From JANXUC01 sp043749225 (GTDB lineage Bacteria; Acidobacteriota; Terriglobia; Terriglobales; Acidobacteriaceae), in the NCBI GenBank assembly GCA_043749225.1, contig JAYVEP010000089.1, positions 1 through 35,591 of the forward strand: a stretch of DNA of 35,591 nt, given 5' to 3'. A program made the translations under genes and the position numbers. Within the stretch, counting starts at the first letter, position 1. The number at the start of each line of letters is the position of its first letter. The notes under the pieces are model-generated. The model saw only the letters and a program-made list of their open reading frames with translations, searched no databases and had not been told where the DNA came from. This document shows positions 24,007 through 32,493 of the stretch, piece after piece.

Positions 24007-26948
24007 TTCTTCTCCCGGTTGTCGAAGCGATAGCCCAACCCGAAGAACCACTGATCGTAATTCTGAATGTTGCCGCGGTTCAGTGTGATGCCACCCTGCA
24101 GCAGGTAGTGCCGCGAAATGTTCATGTCAAACATCGAGTTCATGAACTTCGTGTTGGTTGCGCCACCGATCGGGGAAAGGAAAGACTGCTGCCCAAGCTG
24201 CACCTCCAGCCGCGATCCTTCCATCAAACTACGCGACACCGAAACTGACTCATACGAGCCCGCTCCAAAAGCGCTGTCAAACTTCGAGTAATGCGCGTCG
24301 CTTCGGAGGCCTGTGTGGAATATTTGGTTCCAAGTCGCGCCATAGGTTTGATTCAGCGAGTTTTTCTTGTCTCCCGAACGGCTGCTCTCGCCCAGAGTGG
24401 TGTACAGAGTCACGTTTTTGACCACTTCCGCGCGCACGCCAAAACTCACGCCTTGGAACAGATATTTCTCCAGCAACACAAGCGGAATACTGGGATCGAA
24501 CGCCGGTACATCTCGAAAATAGTTGTAGTTCGCATCGAACGACAATCGCGAAACTGGCTGCACGCGGAACGTGAGGAACGCCCGCGAGAGACCAGCTCCC
24601 GGACCAGGATTCGCTGGGATCGCCGGATTGGGCGGCTTCGCAGCAACCGCCGGAGTTCCCGGAGGATTGTCCGCCTGCACCGCCGAGTACAGCGAAAGCA
24701 GCCGTTTATACGAGAAGCTGTTTTCAAAGAAAACGAAGGGCCGGTCAAACTGCCCGTTCAACGTCGACGCAGCTCCACCCGTCGTGCTGAAGTAGTGGAA
24801 ACCTTCGTAGCTGCCGCCCTCAAAATTCGCGAAGCCGCCCGCCATGCGCCGCCCCGGAGCGTAGTTCCAGGACGTGGGATCGGGGGTCGAACCGCCAAAG
24901 AAGCCAGCCGTTGCGCGGTGTCCAAAACGCCGTCCAAAGTAGCCGCCGTCCAGCGTGTCCAGGCTCGTGGCGTAGGGCAGGAACAGACGGCCGAATCCCG
25001 CCACCCAGGCAGACTGCGGATTCTGGTACGAGAAACTGATCTGGTACGTGCGGTTGATCAAATCCTGTAGCGTAGGCTGCCCCTTGGAGGACCGCTGTGT
25101 CATGCGCCCACGCCAGAATCCGTTCAAATTCCAGAAAGTACCGCCAATACGCGTGATGTCGACACGTGTGGAGAAGCCAACCTGCGTGCTCGTCAGGCCA
25201 GCGCTGCCATGATCCAGAATTCCGCCGTAATCGATGCCCAAACGCAAACGCGTTCGATTCACGGAAGGCTGCGGAGGTCGGGGCAACTCCACGCGAACTT
25301 CTTCGTCCAGCGGATCGCCTTCGGTGAAGCTCAGCACCATGGGATACTTGCGTGTGCTGCTGAGCGTGCGCTTGGTCACCAGCGCGGCCTCATCCTCCGC
25401 GGAAAGGTAGGCCAAATCGCCTGGCTTTACGGGTCGCTTCGGAGATTTGATTTCCGTCACGGCCGACGTCTCCGCAACCGAAACAACTTCCAGCTCCGCC
25501 ACCACACGTGGATCGGGTGCGTCAGGATTGTCCGAGGTCGCCTTAATACTGTCGTCGCGAATTACCAGCTTCATTCCTTCGGAAAGTCCCGAGCTGCGTC
25601 CGCCATCCAGATAGGCCGCCCCGGCGGCAACGTGTTTCACCTTGAAAGAAGTCGTAGGACTGGTTCCTTCAATGATTTTTCCAGCTTCAACGGCCGCTGC
25701 GAGGTCAGGCGAGAGCGCGCCCTCGGCACTCGCGGGTACATTGGCGGAAAGCGCGCCCGTCGGAGCGGCGCCGCCGGTCGACACAGCACCAGCACCACCG
25801 ACAGTCGCTGCCGAGGTTGCTGGCTTCGCCTTCGCAACTAGCGGTGAAGCCTTCTCGGCCCCTTGCGCTACCTTTTCCGGAACAACCTTATCGGGAACAG
25901 ACTTCTCGGCTGGAACTGCTTCCGGAACAAGGCGCGTCGCCACAACCGGCGGCGGAGGCGCTGCAGCTACAACCAAAGCTGGCGCCAAAGGCGAAGTCCG
26001 GGTCAAGCTCTTGGCTGCAAGCGCAATCTCGGAACTGGCAGGTGCAACCGATGGCGCGACCTTGACCGCCGCCTCTACCGGCGAAACCCCCGTTGTGGAC
26101 GTGCCTCCCGAGGAGGATGCTGCCTGGAAGGATCCTGTTGAAACGGCAGCCCTCGCGTTCGCAGGCGTTGGGACTGGCACAACGCCTTCCGGCTTAACTA
26201 TGCCAGCCTCTGGGATAGCAGCAGCGGACGTGGTACCTGAAGCAACCTCCGCGCTGGGGTACACAGTTGTGCTTTGCAGACTACCGAGTTTCGGATGGGC
26301 CGCGGAAACTGTTGCATCCCCGAACTTACCAGCCGTTGTCGAACCAGAACTAGATTTGGCAGAACCCGTGCCAGGCTCCCATGCCGGGGGATGGTCCGTA
26401 GGCCGAGGAGGCAACGTCACTTGCCGGTCAGCTTGTACGGAGGGCAATTCCGGTTTCTTGCGGAACATTCCTCCGAACGGCGCCGTGGCGGCCGCAGCGG
26501 GCACCCGGCGCGGTGGTTTCGCCGCTTCCTGAACAGTCCCCGTAATCGTCAGAACAATCTTCGTACCTTCCGCACTGAGCGAGTAGGAATGGACAGCATC
26601 CAGATCGACGACCACCCGTGTAACCGGAGGGCTGGCCGCGTTCAGACCAAAACGCACATCCTTTACGCCGAGACGATTGACGCCGACGTGTTTCTGTCGC
26701 ACCTCCGAGATCGTGCCCGGTAAATCCAGCACCAGGCGGTCGGGGTTTACGGCAGTGATCAGCGAGGGCTGCACGACCGAAGTCAAGCTGATTTCCACAC
26801 GAACTTTGTCCTGCTCCGTATGGGCCTGGATGTTTTGAATTTGAGCCGGTGCCGAGACCTGACCGAAACCGCGAACACCTGCCATAAGCAGAGCTATCGC
26901 TAGCAACGTCCGGATTGGCGATAGCCTCAACATACACTGGCCCTTCAT
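24003..26948 (-). CDS. AMIN-domain protein fused to a C-terminal outer-membrane beta-barrel
   Basis: About 981 residues. A signal peptide (LAIALLMAGVRGFGQ) precedes an AMIN domain (VRVEISLT, DRLVLDLPGT, GVKDVRFG, TRVVVDLD, GTKIVLTITGT), known from PilQ and AmiC for periplasmic/peptidoglycan targeting. Then comes a ~300-residue Ala/Pro/Thr/Ser-rich linker, a small domain (AYLDGGRSSGLSEGMKLVIRDD...KPGDLAYL) resembling the FlgT C-terminal fold, and ~370 residues of alternating beta strands ending GLGYRFDNREKK. The barrel is probably 16 or more strands. ATG 26948 or 26933 is preferred to the TTG at 27038. The gene follows the 39-heme cytochrome gene by about 100 bases. It may play the MtrB role (barrel sheath for a cytochrome), but shows no sequence resemblance that I recognise. 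Confidence 0.82.
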   Translation of the reverse strand: MKGQCMLRLSPIRTLLAIALLMAGVRGFGQVSAPAQIQNIQAHTEQDKVRVEISLTSVVQPSLITAVNPDRLVLDLPGTISEVRQKHVGVNRLGVKDVRFGLNAASPPVTRVVVDLDAVHSYSLSAEGTKIVLTITGTVQEAAKPPRRVPAAAATAPFGGMFRKKPELPSVQADRQVTLPPRPTDHPPAWEPGTGSAKSSSGSTTAGKFGDATVSAAHPKLGSLQSTTVYPSAEVASGTTSAAAIPEAGIVKPEGVVPVPTPANARAAVSTGSFQAASSSGGTSTTGVSPVEAAVKVAPSVAPASSEIALAAKSLTRTSPLAPALVVAAAPPPPVVATRLVPEAVPAEKSVPDKVVPEKVAQGAEKASPLVAKAKPATSAATVGGAGAVSTGGAAPTGALSANVPASAEGALSPDLAAAVEAGKIIEGTSPTTSFKVKHVAAGAAYLDGGRSSGLSEGMKLVIRDDSIKATSDNPDAPDPRVVAELEVVSVAETSAVTEIKSPKRPVKPGDLAYLSAEDEAALVTKRTLSSTRKYPMVLSFTEGDPLDEEVRVELPRPPQPSVNRTRLRLGIDYGGILDHGSAGLTSTQVGFSTRVDITRIGGTFWNLNGFWRGRMTQRSSKGQPTLQDLINRTYQISFSYQNPQSAWVAGFGRLFLPYATSLDTLDGGYFGRRFGHRATAGFFGGSTPDPTSWNYAPGRRMAGGFANFEGGSYEGFHYFSTTGGAASTLNGQFDRPFVFFENSFSYKRLLSLYSAVQADNPPGTPAVAAKPPNPAIPANPGPGAGLSRAFLTFRVQPVSRLSFDANYNYFRDVPAFDPSIPLVLLEKYLFQGVSFGVRAEVVKNVTLYTTLGESSRSGDKKNSLNQTYGATWNQIFHTGLRSDAHYSKFDSAFGAGSYESVSVSRSLMEGSRLEVQLGQQSFLSPIGGATNTKFMNSMFDMNISRHYLLQGGITLNRGNIQNYDQWFFGLGYRFDNREKK

Positions 26949-27047
26949 TAGGTCTAAGTTTCTGATCCACGAGTGGCGCAGCTCGCGAGGGGAGAACAAC
27001 GTTCGACGAAGTTCGCTTGTACTGCGGGTAAAACTCAAACCTTGACG

Positions 27048-30011
27048 CTAGTTTTTATGGCACTGGTAACAGTGCACGCTGTCGTATACATACCCGTTCA
27101 CGCCCTGGTGATGCCCGTCGGTATTGGCCTTATCAGCATGTTCATGGCAACCCAGACACGAGAAAACCAAATAGTTCTGCGGATTCGTGTGGCACGTATT
27201 GCACGTGGTCGCCCCGCCGTGTGTCTGCGGGAACCACGTGTGGTTGAAGGTTGCACCCAGCCAGCTTGCCGTCGTGTGGCAAGTCTGGCAGGTGTTCGGG
27301 AAGCCCGCCGCGGTGTGGTTCGGATTCGTCGTGTTGTTGTAATCCGTCTGGTGGCAGCTTACGCAAGCCGTATTCGTGATCTTGTAGTTGCCATTGATGT
27401 GGCACTGCGCGCAGGTCACTGACGTGGCGTGGAAGCCCGTGAGCGGCCATCCCGTTGTGGCGTGATCGAACTTGCCATTGGTCCAGATCACGGTGTCATG
27501 ACAGGTCTGGCACGTCGTCGGGAACCCTGCGGCAATATGGTCCACCGGAATCTTGGCGTTGTTGTAATCGGTTTGGTGGCACGTGGCGCAGGCCGTGCTC
27601 GTCAGTTTGTAATTGTTGTTCACGTGACACTGGATGCAGGGTGTAGTGGCGTGAGTTCCGGTCAGCGCCCAGCCCGAGCTGGCGTGATCGAATTTGCCAT
27701 TGGTCCAAAGAACCGTGTCGTGACAGCTCTCGCAACTGGTTGGGAAGCCCAGCGCGATGTGATCGATTGGTGTCTTTGCGCCGTTGTAGTCCGTCTGATG
27801 GCAGGAGACGCAAGCCGTAGTGGTGATCTTGTAATTGCCGTTGATGTGGCACTGTGCGCACTGCACTGTGGTGTGGAAGCCTGTCAACGCCCAGCCCGTA
27901 GTCGCGTGGTCGAACTTGCCATTGGTCCACACCACGGTGTCGTGACAGCTCTGGCACGTAGTCGGGAAACCCGCCGCTATATGGTCGACCGGAGTTTTCG
28001 CGTTGTTGTAGTCCGTCTGGTGGCACGTGGCGCAGGCTGTGCTTCTAAGGTTGTAGTTGTTGTTCACGTGGCACAACGCGCACTGCGTCGTGGCGTGCGT
28101 TCCTGTCAGCGCCCAGCCTGTGCTGGCATGGTCAAATTTCCCATTCGTCCAAAGAACCGTGTCATGGCAACTCGCGCAAGTCGTCGGGAAGCCCAAAGCC
28201 ACGTGATCAATCGGCGTCTTCGCGTTGTTGTAATCCGTCTGGTGGCACGTCACGCAAGCGGTGCTGGTCAACTTGTAGTTGTTGTTCACGTGGCACAGCG
28301 CGCACGGCGTCGTTGCGTGGAAGCCGGTCAGCGCCCAACCCGTCGAAGCGTGATCAAACTTTCCGTTCGTCCAAAGAACCGTGTCGTGGCATCCTTCGCA
28401 CGTCAGCGGAAATCCGAGCGCCACATGGTCGATCGGCGTCTTCGCGTTGTCGTAGGCCGCCTGGTGGCAAGTCGCACACGCCGTGCTTGTCAACTGGTAG
28501 TTGTTGTTGACATGGCATTGCGCGCACGGCGTGGTCGCGTGCGTTCCAGTCAAGGCAAAGCCTGTCGATGCGTGGTTGAACGTCGCATTCATCCAGTTTG
28601 TCGTATCGTGGCACCCTTCGCACGTCGTCGGATAGCTGAGGGCAATGTGGTCCACCGGAGTTTTCGCGTTGTTGTAATTCGTCTGGTGACAGGTCACACA
28701 GGCTGTTTTCGTCAGCTTGTAATTGTTATTCACGTGACACAACGCGCAAGCCGTGGTTGCGTGGAGGCCCGTGAGCGCCCAGCCCGTCTTGGCGTGGTCG
28801 AACTTGCCGTTCGTCCACAGCACAGTGTCGTGGCAGCTTTCGCACGTGGTCGGGAAACCGAGAGCCACGTGATCCACCGGCGTCTTCGCAGTGTCGTAAG
28901 CCGCCTGGTGGCAGGTCACGCACGCCGCGCTGGTCAATTTGTAGTTGTTATTGATATGGCACAATGCGCACTGCAGAGGCGCATGCGCTCCGGTCAACGC
29001 AAAGCCCGTCTTCGAGTGGTCAAACGTTGCGCCGGTCCAATCGGTCGTGCTGTGGCAGCCTTCGCAGGTCGTCGGCAGACCCAGTGCAATGTGATCGACT
29101 GGCGTCTTGGCGCCGTTGTAGTCCTTCTGATGGCAGCCCACGCAGGCCGTAGTGGTCAGGTTGTAATTGTTGTTGATGTGGCACATCGCGCAGGCCGTCG
29201 TCGCGTGCTTTCCGGTCAAGGCAAAGCCCGTCAGCGCGTGATCGAACGTCGCTGGCTGCCAGGCCACTGTGGTGTGGCAATTCTGACAAGTTTGCGGCAG
29301 GTTCAGCGCAACATGGTTGAGGGGGGCCAGGGCCGTCTGATAATTCGACAAATGGCAGGTTACGCACGCAATGCCCGCAAACTTCGCGTGATCGAATTTC
29401 GCTCCGGCCCAGCTATTGATGTTGTGGCATGCCGAGCAATCCGTCGGAAACTTCGCGGCTACGTGATCCGGCGGCTTCGCCTGCTGAAATTGCTGCGCAT
29501 GGCAGGTGTAGCAATCCGTAGAAAGACCCTTGAATTGTCCGTTTGCCGCTCCCTTATGGCAGGAGTCGCAATCCACCATCGCGTGCGCGCCCACAAGCGG
29601 AAAGCGATTCTGATGGTTCTGGATCGCGCTGATGTTGGTCTTCCAGCCCTTCACTGAGTGGCACGATTCGCAGTTCGCACCCATCTGTCCGCGGTGAATA
29701 TCCGCGTGGCAGTCCGCGCACTTCGTACCTACATTCGTAAAAACCGGCTTGGTGTGGCAAGCAGTGCAAGCCACATTCGTGTGCATTCCGCGCAACGGGT
29801 ATTTCGTCTTGCTGTGATCGAATTCAGGAATCGCGCGAATCGGCTTCCATCCCGCCTGGGTGTGGCAGTTTTGACAGGGAACGGCCAGCGCACCATGCGG
29901 GCTCCGCGAACTGTCGTTCGTGGTACCCCGCCCTGACGCAGGAGATCCAGCCATCATGGAAGACAGCCCCAGAAGCATTACCGCTAGGACAATCGAAAGC
30001 GCTCTCTGCAC
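27048..30011 (-). CDS. Giant periplasmic multiheme cytochrome c with 39 CxxCH motifs
   Basis: 987 residues with a Sec signal peptide (no lipobox). I count 39 CxxCH motifs. Hemes 1-8 sit in an irregular N-terminal part (residues 46-220), hemes 9-35 in nine near-identical 74-residue units (~242-907), and hemes 36-39 in the C-terminal tail. Each unit reads CxxCH...FDHA...GxHATT-CxxCH-NNNYKLTSTA-CxxCH...xDHxA, so each of its three hemes has a matching extra histidine, consistent with bis-His, low-spin hemes for electron conduction rather than catalysis. The start is GTG (30009-30011) with GAGG 7 bases upstream. It belongs to the doubled-CXXCH/cytochrome c3-like group in a broad sense. I infer a periplasmic or trans-envelope electron wire serving the barrel encoded next. 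Confidence 0.93.
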   Translation of the reverse strand: MQRALSIVLAVMLLGLSSMMAGSPASGRGTTNDSSRSPHGALAVPCQNCHTQAGWKPIRAIPEFDHSKTKYPLRGMHTNVACTACHTKPVFTNVGTKCADCHADIHRGQMGANCESCHSVKGWKTNISAIQNHQNRFPLVGAHAMVDCDSCHKGAANGQFKGLSTDCYTCHAQQFQQAKPPDHVAAKFPTDCSACHNINSWAGAKFDHAKFAGIACVTCHLSNYQTALAPLNHVALNLPQTCQNCHTTVAWQPATFDHALTGFALTGKHATTACAMCHINNNYNLTTTACVGCHQKDYNGAKTPVDHIALGLPTTCEGCHSTTDWTGATFDHSKTGFALTGAHAPLQCALCHINNNYKLTSAACVTCHQAAYDTAKTPVDHVALGFPTTCESCHDTVLWTNGKFDHAKTGWALTGLHATTACALCHVNNNYKLTKTACVTCHQTNYNNAKTPVDHIALSYPTTCEGCHDTTNWMNATFNHASTGFALTGTHATTPCAQCHVNNNYQLTSTACATCHQAAYDNAKTPIDHVALGFPLTCEGCHDTVLWTNGKFDHASTGWALTGFHATTPCALCHVNNNYKLTSTACVTCHQTDYNNAKTPIDHVALGFPTTCASCHDTVLWTNGKFDHASTGWALTGTHATTQCALCHVNNNYNLRSTACATCHQTDYNNAKTPVDHIAAGFPTTCQSCHDTVVWTNGKFDHATTGWALTGFHTTVQCAQCHINGNYKITTTACVSCHQTDYNGAKTPIDHIALGFPTSCESCHDTVLWTNGKFDHASSGWALTGTHATTPCIQCHVNNNYKLTSTACATCHQTDYNNAKIPVDHIAAGFPTTCQTCHDTVIWTNGKFDHATTGWPLTGFHATSVTCAQCHINGNYKITNTACVSCHQTDYNNTTNPNHTAAGFPNTCQTCHTTASWLGATFNHTWFPQTHGGATTCNTCHTNPQNYLVFSCLGCHEHADKANTDGHHQGVNGYVYDSVHCYQCHKN
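27291..29288 (-). repeat. Nine tandem 222-bp units encoding triheme modules
   Basis: Nine in-frame units of 222 bp (74 codons) run head to tail inside the 39-heme gene. Units 3 to 8 share phrases such as DTVLWTNGKFDHA and CHVNNNYKLTSTA, so they look recently amplified; the first two and the last are more divergent. One unit has one extra residue and the last lacks one. Such arrays change copy number readily and can collapse in assembly. Confidence 0.92.
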
Positions 30012-30418
30012 GTTGACCCTCGAAAACAGATTGCACTGACAAGTTATTTACAGATTTGTGACAATGACGTCTTATGAAATTTGCCTACGCCCAAATCCCC
30101 TAGAAGCTCTAACTAGCAATTCTTCCCCCATTTAGGGTAATCGGAAGTTCCTCGAAATCAGAGTTACGACAGTGTTGGTGCCGGTGTGGCCAAATGGCCG
30201 ATAACCCTGCAAAATCAGGGCTTTGGCGCGGTTCAAGTGAGGCCTTTTGACTCAAAAGTCTGGGTCATTTCGACCCACAGGTGGCCGGGATCGACTCACC
30301 AAGCGCTGGGCAGGCCCCGATGCCCAATTTCGGGCAGGTCAGAGCATTTGGAAGGAAAGACTCAGATTCTGAAAATTATGCACGATTGCTTAGGGCCGAA
30401 AGCCACACGAAACCGGAG
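30012..30418 (-). other. Intergenic region between the two giant cytochrome genes, with an array of short hairpins
   Basis: 407 bases without a convincing gene. On either strand there is a run of small perfect inverted repeats: GGCC-AAAT-GGCC (30188-30199), CCCTG/CAGGG with a 6-base loop (30205-30220), a 15-base palindrome CTTTTGACTCAAAAG (30244-30258), TGGGTC/GACCCA with loop ATTTC (30261-30277), and TGCCC/GGGCA with loop AATTTC (30321-30336). None is followed by a U-tract. They may be a processing or attenuation region setting the ratio of the two cytochromes, or an operator at the 15-base palindrome. I tested it against the c-di-GMP/cGAMP (GEMM) riboswitch pattern and did not find its conserved core. 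No clear sigma-70 promoter was found. Confidence 0.4.
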
Positions 30419-32419
30419 TCAAATCCCTTTTTCGGGTGCTGGAATAATGGCACCGTGGCACGCCTCGCACTCCCCCGGCGTGGGCTTGTAGAAGCGCACG
30501 GACTTGCCTGCAGCCTCGCGCATCAGCTTATGGCAGTCGTTACAACGCACGTTGATGTGAGCTCCTTGCAGCGAAAAGGGCGTACGGTGCGTGTGGTCGA
30601 AGGTCGAAGGCTTCCACTTCGCCACATTGTGGCAGCTATCGCAGGCGGTCACTTTCTGCGACTCGGCAAACTGCCCGTCGTGTACTTCGTCGTGGCAATC
30701 CCCGCACTTAGTCGGAGCAGCACGAAAATCTACGTGAATTAATTTAGTTTCCATCACAGGAGGCTTGTGGCACTCGCCACACTCCACCGCGCGATGCGAT
30801 CCGAGTAGCGGAAACTTCGTTTTCGAATGGTCGAACTTCGATAGATCTCTCCACGTTTTCGTGTTGTGGCACGCCACGCATCCCAGCGGCTTTCCGTCGG
30901 CTCCAGCTTTCTCCATGCGGTCTTTGAACTGACCGTTGTGAACGTCCTCATGGCAACTGGCACAAAGCAGCGGCTCCCACCGAAATAGCATGGTGGGCTT
31001 GGCCGAGGGCTTGTATCCGAGCTGATTCGGCGCCGACGGGTTGGCGCTGACAAAACTGGAGGCCAGGGTCTCGCTTTCTTTATGGCAATCCTCGCAAGGA
31101 GTCGCCATATGGCCGCCGGTCAGCGGGAACCGCGTTTCTTTGTGTTTCGTGAGCGGAAATGTCGAAGGCTTGTACCCGCTCAAATCATGGCAACCTTCGC
31201 ATTTGTTGAAGTGCGGAGCAGCCGCAAACTGCCCCGCATGTTCATCAACGTGGCAATCGAGGCACCCCGCAAACTTGATCTTGTAGACCGTCGCCTTGCC
31301 CGCCGGGATATGGCACTTCTCACACTTCACTTCCGCGTGCTTGCCTTCCAGTGCGTACTTCGAGGTGGCATGATCCTTGACCGCGAACGTCGTCGGCTTC
31401 CATCCCCCCACCGTGTGGCAAGACGCGCACTCTCCCGCGCCCGGACGCTGCGCAAACTGCCCGCTATGCGGGTTTGGCGTATGGCAATCGGAACACTTGG
31501 CGAACGTTAGCGGCTTCTTGAAGTCCCCGCCCTTGTGGCACGACTCGCAGGCCACCTCAAGATGCTTGCCGACCAACGGATATTTCGTCTTCGAATGGTC
31601 AAATTGCTGGCTCATCGAGGCCGTGTTGATCTTCTTCCATGTCGCCGTGTTGTGGCAGGACTGGCAAGCGCCCTTAAATTCCCCCTTGTGCGGGCCGGTA
31701 TGGCAGGCGTTGCAGCGGTCGAAGGGCAGCCCTTTATAACGCGCCTCGCCGCCCGGCCCCGGCGTGTGGCACTTCTCGCACTTCACCTGCACGTGCTGCC
31801 CGGTCAGCGGATACCGCGTCTTGCTGTGATCGAACTCAGTGGCCTTCTTCCAGTCAATGACGTTGTGGCACTGGAGGCAGTTCTGCCCCAGCTGGCCTTT
31901 GTGAAAATCCTCATGGCAGGGCACGCAGTTGGTCGATAGCCCCAGAAACGTCCGCGTGATGTCCTGCATCTTGATCTGCGGACGCTCGCTCGCCGCAATA
32001 TGCGACGGCGTATGGCACTTCGCACAGGTAATTCCCGCGTGCTTGCCTTCCAGCTTGTAACCCGTCTGGTTGTGATCGAAATTGTGGGTATCGAACCGCA
32101 GGATGGTGAAATTCACTCCATTATGTTCCGAGTGGCAACGCGCGCAGTCCTGCGAACCAGGCTTCTGCACGATCCGCGCATGGTAACCGCGACGCGCGGC
32201 GATGCGCGTTCCAATCTCAGTATGACACTCGACGCACTTCAGCGTGACCGCCCCGCCAAACTTATGGCAGGTCGTGCATTGCGTAACCCCATCAAGCGAC
32301 TTATGCGCCTTCGAGAGCGGTCCCGGCGAGACTTGCGCCAATGCAGGCACTGAAAACGCGGCTGAAAAGACAATCAGCAGAGCGCACAGATACGCCAAGC
32401 AGGGGATTCGAGCCGTCAT
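30419..32419 (-). CDS. Large periplasmic multiheme cytochrome c with 23 CxxCH motifs
   Basis: 666 residues with a Sec signal peptide (LIVFSAAFSVPALAQ). I count 23 CxxCH motifs, spaced irregularly by 9 to 39 residues. A recurring module FDHSKTxYPLxGxHxxVxCExCH appears at least four times and also occurs in the N-terminal part of the 39-heme protein, so the two share ancestry. Other repeated phrases are ExHxGQF and GWKPTTF before heme motifs. The many extra His suggest bis-His hemes. It is the first gene of the six-gene operon and is separated from the 39-heme gene by 407 bases. Its likely role is to accept electrons from the inner-membrane module and pass them outward (inference). The ATG at 32419 has only a weak ribosome binding site. 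Confidence 0.93.
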   Translation of the reverse strand: MTARIPCLAYLCALLIVFSAAFSVPALAQVSPGPLSKAHKSLDGVTQCTTCHKFGGAVTLKCVECHTEIGTRIAARRGYHARIVQKPGSQDCARCHSEHNGVNFTILRFDTHNFDHNQTGYKLEGKHAGITCAKCHTPSHIAASERPQIKMQDITRTFLGLSTNCVPCHEDFHKGQLGQNCLQCHNVIDWKKATEFDHSKTRYPLTGQHVQVKCEKCHTPGPGGEARYKGLPFDRCNACHTGPHKGEFKGACQSCHNTATWKKINTASMSQQFDHSKTKYPLVGKHLEVACESCHKGGDFKKPLTFAKCSDCHTPNPHSGQFAQRPGAGECASCHTVGGWKPTTFAVKDHATSKYALEGKHAEVKCEKCHIPAGKATVYKIKFAGCLDCHVDEHAGQFAAAPHFNKCEGCHDLSGYKPSTFPLTKHKETRFPLTGGHMATPCEDCHKESETLASSFVSANPSAPNQLGYKPSAKPTMLFRWEPLLCASCHEDVHNGQFKDRMEKAGADGKPLGCVACHNTKTWRDLSKFDHSKTKFPLLGSHRAVECGECHKPPVMETKLIHVDFRAAPTKCGDCHDEVHDGQFAESQKVTACDSCHNVAKWKPSTFDHTHRTPFSLQGAHINVRCNDCHKLMREAAGKSVRFYKPTPGECEACHGAIIPAPEKGI

Positions 32420-32493
32420 TGCCGGAAGTGTAGCACGCGAATTGCCAAGTCAAGGTTGAGGTTCGGGTTCGTGCGGGATGCAGTTCCTGCGAA

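Noticed and set aside
25642..26532. A 296-codon plus-strand open frame opposite the Ala/Pro-rich linker
   Set aside because: It mirrors the low-complexity linker of the AMIN/barrel protein; its Ala/Gly/Thr-rich composition arises from the antisense of that region.
27429..29657. A 742-codon plus-strand open frame opposite the 39-heme cytochrome gene
   Set aside because: It is the antisense shadow of the repeated heme array: the composition is Val/Arg/Ala-rich and periodic, without a recognisable domain, and the opposite frame has 39 CxxCH motifs.
30160..30420. A GEMM-type (c-di-GMP or cGAMP) riboswitch upstream of the 39-heme gene
   Set aside because: Such riboswitches do precede multiheme cytochromes in other bacteria and the minus strand has CCAAAGCC, but the flanking conserved core and paired stems were not found.
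30186..30742. Short plus-strand open frames in and beside the cytochrome spacer
   Set aside because: They run into the antisense of the 23-heme gene, have no good ribosome binding site and show no recognisable domain.
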